The translations under genes were made by a program, and so were the position numbers. Positions 44,101 through 50,899 of a DNA stretch of 64,000 bases are shown piece after piece (position 1 is the first letter of the stretch; each line of letters opens with the position of its first letter). The notes under the pieces were generated by a model. It saw only the letters and a program-made list of their open reading frames with translations. It was not told the origin of the DNA and made no database searches. The stretch is from Zygaena filipendulae (Eukaryota; Arthropoda; Insecta; Lepidoptera; Zygaenidae): NCBI GenBank assembly GCA_907165275.2, contig OU015650.1:3812001-3876000 (forward strand), read 5' to 3'.

Positions 44101-45659
44101 CAGTGGTCAAATTGTGATTCACGAGACTCCAGACTTACACAATAATCACGTTACATTTTATGAATTGATTTCGGTAATTTTTTTGTTCCGATAGTTGATA
44201 AAAGCTGTGATGCCGGTGCCACTACCAAGCATCCGTAATACATACATTTAATCTAGTAAGAGAAAATATGATAATAATATGAGTAAATATATCATAATCT
44301 CATGGAGACGTTGCCAGTTTGCTAAATATTTATAATTTATTTCGCTATTATTTTTTTTTATATTTTTGCCTTTTCTGTATTTTTGTTTACCTACACGTCG
44401 TCGCAAGGATCATTAGTCAGTGCTTAGCTATTCTTGACATACTAAAGATTATAAAAAACAAAAATAATCATCTAGTAATTCTAATATCATCGTTATACAA
44501 TTATTTTATACTGGCTGTCACCCATAGTTTCACCCGCGGTAATTTCGGAGTTCCCGTGGGAATTTCGGCATAAAAAGTACCCTAAGGACTGCCGTAGCTT
44601 CCTATAAGTGGAAGAATTTTAAAATTGGTTCAGTACATCCAGAGATTACCTCCTACAACGTCACAAACTCACAATTCACAAACTGGCAAACTTTTGCTCT
44701 TTATATTAGTATAGATATACCCATATCATCACATCTCAGCTAGATTATGAATAATGTAGCTGCTTATTCACCAGGTGATCGATTCATTGATGAATTAATT
44801 CCTTGTAATGTCAACAATTATCAACATCAGTCATAGAGTCATGAAACTGCCTCAACCTAACTCTCCGCTTGCACTGTTTCAAATTAACCTTGTAGCTCTG
44901 TTTTCCCTCGACTTTGTTCCAGGCCCTAACCGAGCTTGCTCTCTAATGTGACCGCCATACTAACGCAACGTCTAACCGAAAAACGGAGAATAAAGGCGGA
45001 TGTAAATTGGTTGTGTAGCGGAGGAGCGTCGCAAACCCGTGGGGAAGCTGCACCTAAGTCCCCCCACCGCTGCCGACCCTCTCCCCACCCCGGACAGCGA
45101 GTTCGAGGATGCGGCATCCCTCGCGCAGTCCATCATCGCGAGTGAGTTGCGCACGCCCACTGTCTCCTCACCGTCGCCTTCCGCTTCGCCTGCCTCACCC
45201 CCTGCACCGATACAAGAGAAGAGACTTTCTGTCGAAGAACCTGAAGTGCCCACGCCTCCAGTGGCCAGTGCAGGCGCAGTGTCTCTCGCCCAGATCGGTG
45301 TGAAGCCTGCGAAAGGGAAGTCCAGTACAGCTTCTTTAATTGAAACATCGTTGTTATCAAAATCTGCTGACACGGCGGCCACACCGGTAGCTTCACCGCC
45401 GAAAACTCCTTCCACGCCAAAAACTCCTTCCACGCCGAGCTCCCCTAGTGATGCTTCTAAAAAGAAAGCGCCAGAATTACCTGCACCCAGTGCACCCAAG
45501 ACCTCTGTGCCTCCGTCGCCAAAGTCCCCATCGGCGCCGAGCACTGTGACCGACGCACCCAAGAAAAAAGTGGAAAAGAAACCCAAGGAAGGAGCGTCGA
45601 GCGCTGAAATGCCCGTGCCGCCGCCTCGCAAGAAGGAAAAGAAACCCAAAGAAAAATGA
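24313..45659 (+). CDS. Gyg: Glycogenin (glycogenin glucosyltransferase), 9 coding exons
   Basis: Exons: 24313-24319, 35296-35431, 36316-36490, 38319-38481, 38718-38844, 39062-39233, 40210-41454, 42056-43100, 45019-45659. All junctions are GT-AG with matching phases; total 3711 nt, 1236 residues. Glycogenin is a cytosolic GT8 enzyme that uses UDP-glucose to glucosylate its own tyrosine and so primes glycogen for glycogen synthase. Seen here: [16 protein letters not shown] at the N-terminus, the DxD metal site DADTL (102-106), [15 protein letters not shown], the acceptor tyrosine region FYSYLP (Tyr195 in this model), and HFIGVAKPW. The synthase-binding motif [11 protein letters not shown] (713-723) is internal. 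Mammalian glycogenins are ~330-500 residues; the excess comes from a His/Gln-rich exon and a long Ala/Pro/Val/Lys-rich tail. Alternative exons are likely. Identity is certain from conserved motifs; the exact isoform structure is inferred. Confidence 0.9.
25337..25446. mobile_element. Foldback hairpin element, ~110 bp
   Basis: The left arm 'gtgcggaaccgtcattgc' / 'agttccgac' is mirrored by the right arm 'gtcggaact' / 'gcaatgacaggctttccgcac'. The centre is 'cttcggctgcgccttggctc'. A small terminal-inverted-repeat element; no ORF. Confidence 0.65.
25888..26075 (+). repeat. Family A interspersed repeat, good forward copy
   Basis: Head 'accccgcggtttcacccgcg', then 'attcccgcgggaattctggg', 'ataaaaagtaccctatgtg' and 'agtttttgcgtgaaagagt'. 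Confidence 0.8.
26200..26450 (-). repeat. Family B repeat, reverse copy (partner at 30170-30420)
   Basis: Contains 'gatcaacgcacagcctaaac', 'agagacctggaaacttgg', 'gaggggtgaaaaagggttgc' and ends at 'gcgagtgaaaccccgcgg'. It is the reverse complement of the copy near 30.2-30.4 kb with scattered differences. Confidence 0.7.
27125..27335 (+). repeat. Interspersed repeat 'atatataaatcacgtgtcgcg'
   Basis: The head 'taaatcacgtgtcgcgtttt' with 'gtccgcgatggactccgaaa' and 'ctactgaacggattttgat' is a repeat widespread in Lepidoptera. The open frame of 63 codons is repeat-derived. Confidence 0.55.
27535..27706 (+). mobile_element. 3' end of a non-LTR retrotransposon (Jockey-like) with (CATT)n tail
   Basis: 'cacatcttagtctggaagag', 'atcgcgttatagtgataag' and 'accgccctttggagcc' match the last codons (LEEIAL-) and 3' UTR of a LINE common in Lepidoptera. 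It ends 'gctcaataaagtgttttcc' followed by CATT repeats, and is strongly 5'-truncated. Confidence 0.55.
28271..28595 (+). mobile_element. MITE, family C copy 3
   Basis: The outer arms GATGTTGACTA and TAGTCAACATG are inverted. The inner TAGTCCGTC (28307) and GACGGACTA (28562) and the core 'aaagcgcattaaagtttag' match the other copies. Confidence 0.75.
28600..29270 (+). repeat. Two direct copies of a ~190-bp repeat around a family A copy
   Basis: 28625-28775 and 29065-29265 share 'cgtaccaagtttggtta', 'agtagtttttgacccatgc', 'gccaaaaaatttact' / 'aaaaaatttact', 'tttttggcatcagt' and 'caccattcatcctccaat'. Between them lies a family A repeat with head 'gtgccccgcggtttcatcc' at 28780. Confidence 0.7.
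29128..29189. repeat. Microsatellite: (CTGT)n facing (ACAG)n
   Basis: About four CTGT units, a short spacer 'atgtgcaca', then about eight ACAG units. The two halves are inverted and can fold into a hairpin. It falls inside the second direct repeat. Confidence 0.85.
29270..29390 (+). repeat. Tandem duplication, ~58-bp unit
   Basis: 'gtacagaattgacctctc', then 'acagttttattataagtata', occurs twice in succession (from ~29276 and ~29322). Confidence 0.7.
29795..30015 (-). repeat. Family A repeat, reverse copy
   Basis: 'aaatgcgaaatatttg', 'gttacgctttta', 'aaattttgtcagggga', 'catagggtactttttg' and 'cgcgggaactccgaaa', ending 'gtgaaaccgcaaggaacagc'. Confidence 0.75.
30170..30420 (+). repeat. Family B repeat, forward copy
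   Basis: Begins with a family A-like head 'actagctgtcccgcgcgg', then carries 'caaccccttttcatcccc', 'ccaagtttcaggtctctagg' and 'cggtttaggctgtgcgttg'. It is the inverse of the copy at 26.2-26.45 kb. Confidence 0.7.
30960..31234 (-). pseudogene. Retroelement-derived ORF fragment
   Basis: A GC-rich 82-codon frame with the order [26 protein letters not shown] and [13 protein letters not shown] before a stop. I recall this signature from C-terminal ends of insect transposable-element proteins, but I cannot fix the class. It is an isolated fragment inside glycogenin intron 1, on the opposite strand. Confidence 0.45.
31245..31940 (+). repeat. Three family A repeats in tandem
   Basis: Heads at ~31253 ('ggctgtctcttgcggtttc'), ~31445 ('ctgttgttctccgcggtttc') and ~31670 ('agctgttccccgcggtttca'), each running through 'cggagttccggtgg'-like and 'aataatattag'-like tails into the next. 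The third copy carries a duplicated head. Confidence 0.8.
32520..32730. other. GC-rich patch in glycogenin intron 1
   Basis: Overlapping open frames (89 codons minus, 62 plus) cross a CpG-rich patch. Neither peptide resembles a known family. It could be an intronic promoter or enhancer, or an old repeat. Confidence 0.25.
35296..35431 (+). CDS. Gyg: Glycogenin coding exon 2
   Basis: Acceptor CTCTCAG, donor ATGAG|GTACTG; phase 1 in, 2 out. Encodes [19 protein letters not shown] and on to TPSVTDAM, the UDP-glucose-binding start of the GT8 fold. Confidence 0.9.
36316..36490 (+). CDS. Gyg: Glycogenin coding exon 3 (DxD motif)
   Basis: Acceptor TTTTGCAG, donor TTTG|GTGAGC; phase 2 in, 0 out. Encodes [25 protein letters not shown] and CVFLDADTL, which includes the Mn2+/UDP-binding DAD. 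Confidence 0.92.
36503..36892 (-). other. 129-codon antisense open frame in glycogenin intron 3, unassigned
   Basis: An ATG-initiated frame with many Tyr, Asn and Phe residues and no domain I recognise. My rough estimate is that about one frame this long is expected by chance in 64 kb of this base composition, so it is not good evidence of a gene. Confidence 0.15.
37540..38050 (+). repeat. Two family A repeats in tandem in glycogenin intron 3
   Basis: Heads at ~37543 ('agctgttccccgcggtttta') and ~37750 ('taagcggtttcacccgcgg'), with the intervening tail 'gagattaccccctatacaac'. The second continues into 'aaaatccgttgcgtag'. Confidence 0.75.
38319..38481 (+). CDS. Gyg: Glycogenin coding exon 4
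   Basis: Acceptor GTCGCAG, donor GATG|GTAAGA; phase 0 in, 1 out. Encodes [33 protein letters not shown] and ERGSFDG, closely conserved in animals. Confidence 0.92.
38718..38844 (+). CDS. Gyg: Glycogenin coding exon 5 (acceptor tyrosine)
   Basis: Acceptor ATTTTAG, donor AAACA|GTGAGT; phase 1 in, 2 out. Encodes [22 protein letters not shown] and FYSYLPALK. The tyrosine at residue 195 aligns with the autoglucosylated Tyr of mammalian glycogenin. Confidence 0.92.
39062..39233 (+). CDS. Gyg: Glycogenin coding exon 6
   Basis: Acceptor GCTTCTAG, donor TCTATG|GTAAGT; phase 2 in, 0 out. Encodes [12 protein letters not shown] and [12 protein letters not shown], the end of the catalytic domain. Confidence 0.92.
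39492..39566 (+). CDS. Possible 25-codon cassette exon of glycogenin
   Basis: 'gtttag' acceptor, strong donor GAAGAG|GTGAGG, 75 nt open, phase 0 in and 0 out, so it can be inserted between exons 6 and 7 without breaking the frame ([13 protein letters not shown] ... SVLEE). It is supported only by splice sites and frame and needs transcript evidence. Confidence 0.35.
40210..41454 (+). CDS. Gyg: Glycogenin coding exon 7: giant His/Gln/Asn/Glu-rich exon
   Basis: Acceptor AACTAATAG, donor GATCAA|GTAAGT; 1245 nt, phase 0 at both ends, so it can be skipped cleanly. Encodes residues 261-675, opening [19 protein letters not shown] and then turning very rich in His, Gln, Asn, Glu, Ser and Tyr, with many HxxQ and QxxH pairs. 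The end regains order: [19 protein letters not shown] and [14 protein letters not shown]. Probably a disordered, possibly condensate-forming insert. The tight open frame over 415 codons and excellent splice sites make the exon real. Confidence 0.85.
42056..43100 (+). CDS. Gyg: Glycogenin coding exon 8 (synthase-binding motif and Ala/Pro/Val-rich linker)
   Basis: Acceptor TTATTTCAG, donor CCAAAT|GTGAGT; phase 0 in, 1 out. Opens [18 protein letters not shown], then [18 protein letters not shown], the glycogen-synthase-interacting motif found at the very C-terminus of mammalian glycogenin. About 300 residues of Ala/Pro/Val/Glu/Thr-rich repeats follow. If the donor is not used, translation stops two codons later (CE-stop). 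Confidence 0.88.
43233..43375 (+). CDS. Possible alternative last exon of glycogenin encoding a C-terminal membrane anchor
   Basis: A pyrimidine-rich tract ending in AAATTTGCAG is followed by a frame that fits the phase-1 donor at 43100. It encodes 46 residues after the shared Ser, starting [17 protein letters not shown] and ending in a ~20-residue hydrophobic segment ([20 protein letters not shown]) three codons before TAA. That is the layout of a tail-anchored protein. T-rich DNA encodes hydrophobic residues easily, so chance is a real alternative. Confidence 0.35.
43405..43447 (+). CDS. Possible mini-exon / alternative end of glycogenin
   Basis: Acceptor 'atttcacccag' and donor 'gatcag|gtaata' bound 43 nt. 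Joined to the phase-1 donor at 43100 it reads [11 protein letters not shown] and then stop, so it could serve as another short terminus or as a poison exon. Weakly supported. Confidence 0.2.
44512..44715 (+). repeat. Family A repeat in glycogenin intron 8
   Basis: Head 'ggctgtcacccatagtttc' with 'acccgcggtaatttcgg', then 'gttcccgtgggaatttcgg' and a tail 'gctctttatattagtatag'. Confidence 0.75.
45019..45659 (+). CDS. Gyg: Glycogenin coding exon 9 (Pro/Ser/Lys-rich C-terminus)
   Basis: Acceptor 'ggttgtgtag' (poor pyrimidine tract), phase 1 in. Reads [17 protein letters not shown] and continues 213 residues to a stop, with [17 protein letters not shown] repeats and a Lys-rich end (KKEKKPKEK). 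High GC and strong third-position bias support coding. A stronger acceptor at 44923 ('ctttgttccag') gives stops within ten codons in every frame, so it could only start an alternative non-coding end. Confidence 0.75.
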
Positions 45660-46540
45660 TTACTCGCGCCCTGATCTTGATAAGTACCCAGTTCCTCTGT
45701 GCCATAAGTTTTAACCTCTTCATTCTATACTATTTGTTTATGTTTAGTTTTAATAATAATATTCAATTCACCAATATGCTTTCAAATAATGAAATCTGTT
45801 GAGTAAATAGATATATTATTGTCGTTTTATAGTATAGAATTATTATCGCTATCACAATATTCATTATACTTAATTTAATTTATAAAAAAATCAGTAATAC
45901 TATTTGTCTAGTCTGTATGACCGTTATGAGCACTTGGTAACAAAGTCATTGTAACAAAATCCTATTTATTTTAACCTTGATCTGTAATTATTAATTTTAT
46001 TATAATTGTTATTTATTAGCATGCTCGAATTTTAATAGGATGCTTCGATTTCTTTTAACACATTTTTTTACCAAAGGAATTTTATATCCGACGATCGAAA
46101 TTATTAATTGTAATTTTGTATTTAAAGTCTATTTTGAATTAATATTATTTTTATTATTTCCCCTATTACCTTTGCTACCTATTACTTTACCTATGACTTC
46201 GCATTGGTATCAACATATATAGATATAATAGAAATTAGATTCACTTTAAATACGAGGGAATCGTTGGGAGTTTAGAGTCAGAGGTCTTTCAAGTTTCACG
46301 TAGCTCGTAGTAGGTACACGAGTGATTCCGTTCCATACATTGGAAATAGAAAAATTCATAAGAGATAGGTACTTACACTCTTTGAGATTTAATAAGAAAA
46401 AAAAATATTTTGACATTAAGTAAGGTACCTTTCGGAATTCACTTGGAAAATTATTGAGGTACCTTATGTCCTATTCAAAACCTAAATTAAACTGAGTATT
46501 TACTTAATTATATAGGTATTAGCTGCAGTTCCCCATGAAT
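45660..46540 (+). other. Glycogenin 3' UTR and flank
   Basis: AT-rich; no canonical AATAAA is obvious in the first 300 nt. 'tataaaa' near 45883 is a possible weak poly(A) signal. No other gene seen. Confidence 0.4.
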
Positions 46541-46589
46541 TTCTTAAAAAGTACCTACCTAGAGAGGTAACTAACTTCCACGGCCGCTG

Positions 46590-46710
46590 CACTCAAGTCG
46601 TTTTAGATTACTTAATTTTAAGTAAAGATTTTCAAAACAAAACTGCCGCACTCAGAGACGTTCATTAAATTAATGTTGATTGGCATTTAACTAATTATAA
46701 AAAGACTTGA
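46590..46710 (+). repeat. Family F repeat copy (inverse of 5755-5870)
   Basis: Reads 'attacttaattttaagtaaa', 'aaactgccgcactcagaga', 'cgttcattaaattaatg' and 'ttgattggcatttaac', matching the reverse complement of the first copy. Confidence 0.6.
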
Positions 46711-47293
46711 GTGCGACCGGCATTGTTTTCTTTAATCATTATTATCGTTTACTTAATCCAAGTGATACCTCAGAAGAATATGCTTTAGTTATTCTTCTGA
46801 GAGTGATACCCATGGTTATATACTCTTTGATGATACCTTTACAAACAATTTTTCCTCTTTAGTATAAAATCAGTTCTATACTATTCATCACAGGGCATTA
46901 TTATATTATTTATCATCACTTACAACCATCTTACAACGCAACTTTCGACGAATCGAATTTTTGAAGTTCCATCATATTATAGGATTCTTTCTGGAAATCG
47001 AGGAGTTTACTCCCTATACAAACCCTTTCTATCAAATTTCAGCTTCGCAGGTCGAGTAGGTACCTACCTAGTTTTTGGAATTTCTTGATCATTCAGTGAC
47101 GTGCGTTATCATACAAAAATATCATCAAACCGACTTTCCCGTAGATTTTCCAAAAAAGAAATCTGCCAAATTGGTCGAGTCGTTCTCAAGTGACGCTCCG
47201 TAATACCAGCGTAATACATGGCGATGTATCTATTGACACATTGATTGGATCCAAATTCCAATGCCAAGATGTCAATAGTCTGCCATATTTTGA

Positions 47294-47515
47294 CGACCCG
47301 ATTGGCGCAATGGTCACCATGCCTGCCTGCTAATCAAAAGGTTCCGGGTTCGATTCCCGGTGGGGGTGGACTTTGTGTGATGAACACAGGGTTCCATTTT
47401 CCAGTCTGGGTGTGTTTATATATATCTATAGTATAATATAATATCTGTATTAATGTGTAGTTTATATCACGTTTGCTTGGTTTCCACAACACAAGCTTAT
47501 AGCTTAGTGTGGGTA
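47294..47515 (+). mobile_element. tRNA-derived SINE
   Basis: The head keeps RNA polymerase III promoter boxes: box A-like 'tggcgcaatggtcacc' and box B 'ggttcgattcc' within a tRNA-like fold ('ccgggttcgattcccgg'). It is followed by the body 'gtgatgaacacagggttcc', 'agtctgggtgtgtttatat' and 'acaagcttatagcttagtg'. This order matches tRNA-derived SINEs of moths and butterflies. It is not a functional tRNA because the acceptor stem is not closed. Confidence 0.75.
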
Positions 47516-47875
47516 TAGGTACTTACCTACACTATCTACAAAGAAGTAAAGTTTGTATATTGTGTGTAAGAAAACTACTTACTTAATTGATTATTACCTA
47601 TCTGTATACCTGGCGGGCAAAACCGCGGGGGATCAGCTGGTAGGTAAATTACAAAGATATGTCTTTGGTAAATTTTTATAACGTTGTACTTGGGTGAACA
47701 GAAACAGCGTAAAGACGGTCTCAACTCTCGACAGTCTATGGAAAGTCTGGATGAGGCCTTTTGACAATAAAAGATGTGTGTGATCATTATTTTAAGTAAT
47801 TAGGCATTAAAATAATAAAAAGCTAGTAGGTAATAGTAAACTGAAAATACAATCAATTTACTTGCAAAAAAATTC

Positions 47876-47947
47876 CTTACCGACGGGGAATCAAACCCCG
47901 GTCTCCGGCGTGACAGGCGGGGATACTAACCACTAAAGGCTTTAAAA
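47876..47947 (-). pseudogene. Decayed tRNA-Asp copy
   Basis: Keeps the anticodon arm (CCTGTCACGC) and a near-intact T arm (GGGGTTTGATTCCCC), but the acceptor stem and D arm are broken (5' end reads AAAGCCTTTAGTGG). It lies 131 bp from the intact copy, with matching flanks, as the product of a tandem duplication. Confidence 0.8.
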
Positions 47948-48006
47948 TAATCAAAATGCTAATTCAATAGTAAAATGACTACAATCAATTTACTAGCCAA
48001 AAAATT

Positions 48007-48078
48007 CCTCCCCGGCGGGGAATCGAACCCCGGTCTCCCGCGTGACAGGCGGGGATACTTACCACTATACTACCGAGG
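48007..48078 (-). tRNA. tRNA-Asp (GTC anticodon)
   Basis: 72 nt, reading TCCTCGGTAGTATAGTGG at the 5' end, anticodon loop CTGTCAC (GTC), T arm GGGGTTCGATTCCCC and 3' CCGGGGA. The acceptor stem pairs 7/7 with one G-T wobble, and discriminator G is present. Box A and box B are intact, no intron, and a TTTTTT terminator follows ~6 nt downstream on the minus strand. It should charge aspartate at GAC/GAT codons. Confidence 0.95.
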
Positions 48079-48714
48079 ATGCTACTACAATAATCCAATT
48101 TTATATTTAGTAAATACTAGTCTATTTTGTGAAGACGAGACGCTGATATCCTTTGATCAACATGACGTCAGCGCCATCTTGTTTACTTAGTTTTAGTAAT
48201 CGTCGACTAGCGCCCTCTATTTTAATGGAGATGAACAAGGATGAACTTGTGGCCACAATATACCTAATGGCAACTAATGCTGACTGCTCTCTAGTCTCTG
48301 CTGAGTAGAGCGCCGAGCGGTAGTGAGCACCATGCAGCAGTGAGCACAAAACAAAATAATATTATAAAACCAGTTTGACATTAGCAGTAGCATGGAGTGG
48401 TGCTGTAACTTGTTTTCGTAAAGTAACAATGAAATGACTTTGTTTATAATCGTGATTTGTATTGTTATTTAAACAAATTCGTAAGATAAACCAAATTGGT
48501 AAATATAATTTGACGATATCTAAGTTTGATCGTATTTCGTATTAAATTTCTTCGTTACTAGTGCATAATCTATAACGTGGTGGAGAACTCGGCATCGTTT
48601 CGGACAGTGATTTAAAAATGTGATGTCGGATTTGTTTGTAAACTTCAGGAACTGATGGTGTTTACGAGCTGTCATTAATTATACGGACTGGAATAGCTAA
48701 AACTGCTAGGAACC

Positions 48715-48814
48715 ATGAAGTGGCTTGTGTTAGTTGTGTTGTTACCATTGTTATGCTGTAGTTTGGCTCATCTCGATGTTTACCTGAGCAGTTCGGAGGT
48801 TTGGAAATTGCTTG
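48715..48814 (+). CDS. First coding exon of a secreted/membrane protein, likely RYK/derailed family (WIF domain start)
   Basis: ATG in a good context encodes a clear signal peptide (MKWLVLVVLLPLLCCSLA) followed by HLDVYLSSSEVWKLL-G, ending at a consensus donor CTTG|GTAAGT (phase 1). The H-L-x-V-Y-L-x-x-x-E-V-x-x-L-x-G pattern is how the WIF domain of RYK, derailed and doughnut receptors begins. Those are Wnt-binding, kinase-dead receptors used in axon guidance. No later WIF, transmembrane or kinase exon was found to the end of the window, so intron 1 would exceed 15 kb. Signal peptide and exon are solid; family is inferred from 16 residues. Confidence 0.55.
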
Positions 48815-48859
48815 GTAAGTTTTTTTTTTCTTCAAATATCTGATAGCGAACTTGGAAGG

Positions 48860-49396
48860 ACTGTACAATAAGCACCCTCGATTTTTAATAGTTACAATTT
48901 TTTTTTGGATAGAATAGTGTGTTTATAGTGTATTTCTCAAATCCGCAAATTACGGAAATTCATAACTTTTGAGAAAAAAAAATAAAAACCTCACTCAATT
49001 TACGATAATATTTTGACTTTGGCGCTTCGCCGGCCGCTACCGCGGCACGCTCGCTACGCTCGCTCGGCTCGCGCGACTTCGTCAACAGTGCAAACCTAAC
49101 CTAACCAACTCAAGTTTAACAAATTTTCATTTTCATTAGCAAATTATAATAATCAAAGATAATAAATAATATAATCACTTTATCCGAATGTAAAACGAAA
49201 CAATTCTTACAAAGTCAATGGCAAATGGTTGACACATCGCGGAGTTTTGTATGAAATTGTGAAACTTTAGTAGGTATTTTTTTTCTCGAAAACGATGAGT
49301 TTCCGTAATTAGGGATTTTATGTGAAGTTATATTAAGCAAAGTCCCACACACATAAAAAATATGAAGCTCTAAATCGCGGGTGCTTATTGTACAGT
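48860..49396. mobile_element. Non-autonomous DNA element, ACTGTACAATAAGCACCC ends
   Basis: Inverted ends match over ~18 bp. Nested inside are paired words 'ccgcaaattacggaaattc' and 'gagtttccgtaatta'. The centre holds a GC-rich 'cgctcgctacgctcgctcgg' stretch common in lepidopteran repeats. It inserted just inside intron 1 of the RYK-like gene. Confidence 0.65.
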
Positions 49397-49518
49397 TGAG
49401 CCGCGAACTTTTCGAAAATTAAAACGATGAATAAGGTTACATTATTCCATTTTATGATGAAAGAAAAAAAGAAACAGAAATCCTAAAAAGACGTTCCCTT
49501 CATAGGTACGGCCTCTGA

Positions 49519-49674
49519 GGCCATATTTTTACCGTAACCGCTCGAATTACTTTTCGCACACGGAATTGTAAGATTCACGTGTGAATGCTTAAAAAATGTA
49601 TGAGCATTCGCACGTGAATTCGCGATTCCGTGTGTGAAAGTAATTCGAGCGATTCAAAAATAGGTCTACTGGCC
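49519..49674. mobile_element. Foldback MITE, family H copy 2
   Basis: The arms 'gctcgaattacttttcgcac' and 'gtgtgaaagtaattcgagc' are inverted around 'cttaaaaaatgtatgag'. Outer ends GGCC...GGCC. The right arm matches copy 1 at 2686-2819. Confidence 0.7.
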
Positions 49675-49929
49675 TCCAATCCATTGATAACTCATAAGTA
49701 GGAAACCCATGCGTCCATCTAAGATGCATATTATTTTAGTGTTAAGTAGGTAGGTACGTACCTACCTACTATGCAATATGCATCCATGGAGATGGACCTA
49801 CCTATTTGGTTTATGCTTAGGTAGGTACCTATATCTGAGATGGTACGTACCTATTATGATCTTTATGATAATAAAGTCCTTATTAGTATTTTAGATAGGG
49901 TGTATCTCGTAGATAATGGTTACAATGAT

Positions 49930-50285
49930 ATCCTAATATTATAAATGCGAATGTGAGTTTGTCCGATCGTTACGCTTTCACGCCATAGGTTAGGCAGGTA
50001 GGTACCTACCTACCTACCTACCTAATTACTCAATCAATCACCGTGAAATTTTCCAAAAAAACCATTTCAGGGGTGTAACGTCATAGGGTAGGGCTTTCAC
50101 GCCATAATTACTCAATGGATCACCGTGAAATTTTTCAAAAAAAAAAAATTCAGGGGTTTGAACTGTAAGGTCATAGAGTAGGAGATAGACCGTATATTAC
50201 CTAATTATCCTCTAATTCTCGCGGATAGGTAGATAACCTACTCAAAAATTAACGCGGGTGACACCGCGGCGCCGGGACGAGCTAC
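49930..50285 (-). repeat. Family A repeat, reverse, with internal duplications
   Basis: 'aatattataaatgcgaatg' opens the copy. The segment 'ttactcaat(ca/gg)atcaccgtgaaatttt' occurs twice ~90 bp apart, and the copy closes with 'acgcgggtgacaccgcggcg'. Confidence 0.65.
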
Positions 50286-50570
50286 CTAAACGTAATTTAA
50301 TAATATAGTAGGTAGGTATTACCCTCTATACCTATTACCTACATTCCTAAACAGCTGTAGGGCAATTATGCAACTTTTGTTTCTATCATTTTTCGATTTC
50401 AACATTATCGGAAACATAGCGGTTTTGTGATTAATTGATTATGTCTAGACAGCTTCAACTTTTGAAATATACAATACAATATACTTTATTGCACCAAAGG
50501 ATTTTCACAATATTAAATATAAAATAAATTAATTATGTTTATTTTGGTTGATTGCTAGATATTGTAGGTG

Positions 50571-50854
50571 TCAAAACGTGCATATATTGTAATTGGACGC
50601 AGATAAGCAATAACATGTTAACCCACAAACTTTAGTTATTGATTCAGAACGATTTATTGAGAGTTAGGGAACATTTTTTAATTATGTTTTTACCTTATAA
50701 TATTGCTTAAATATGTAACTAAAAATTTAACATAAAAAAGGTTGACACAAAATGGCGTTATACTTTTAAAACACGATTTACTCAAAATTTCTCCAGTGTG
50801 GGTTAACACACTATTGCTTATCTATGTCCAATTGCAAAACAGTCATGTTTTTGA
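50571..50854. mobile_element. MITE with ~55-bp terminal inverted repeats
   Basis: The left arm carries 'aattggacgcagataagcaa' and 'catgttaacccaca'; the right arm, reversed, carries 'aattggacatagataagcaa' and 'gtgttaacccaca'. The ~150-bp centre is AT-rich without an ORF. Confidence 0.75.
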
Positions 50855-50899
50855 TTGCAACCGAAAAACGATAGAAACAAAAGTTACATACCTAATAGC

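Noticed and set aside
44924..45018. Upstream acceptor at 44923 for glycogenin exon 9
   Set aside because: It has a better pyrimidine tract, but all three frames hit a stop within about ten codons, so it cannot give the long open exon. The acceptor at 45018 keeps the frame.
44972..45649. 225-codon Gly-rich minus-strand frame
   Set aside because: Exact antisense of the Pro/Ser/Ala-rich glycogenin exon 9, where Pro codons read as Gly on the other strand.
47294..47370. A functional tRNA gene
   Set aside because: Box A and box B and a T arm are present, but there is no closed acceptor stem, and a typical SINE body follows, so it is a tRNA-derived SINE head.
49980..50040. Telomeric (TTAGG)n repeat
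   Set aside because: The local runs are TAGG/CCTA tetranucleotides within TAGGTACCTA words, not the TTAGG pentamer.
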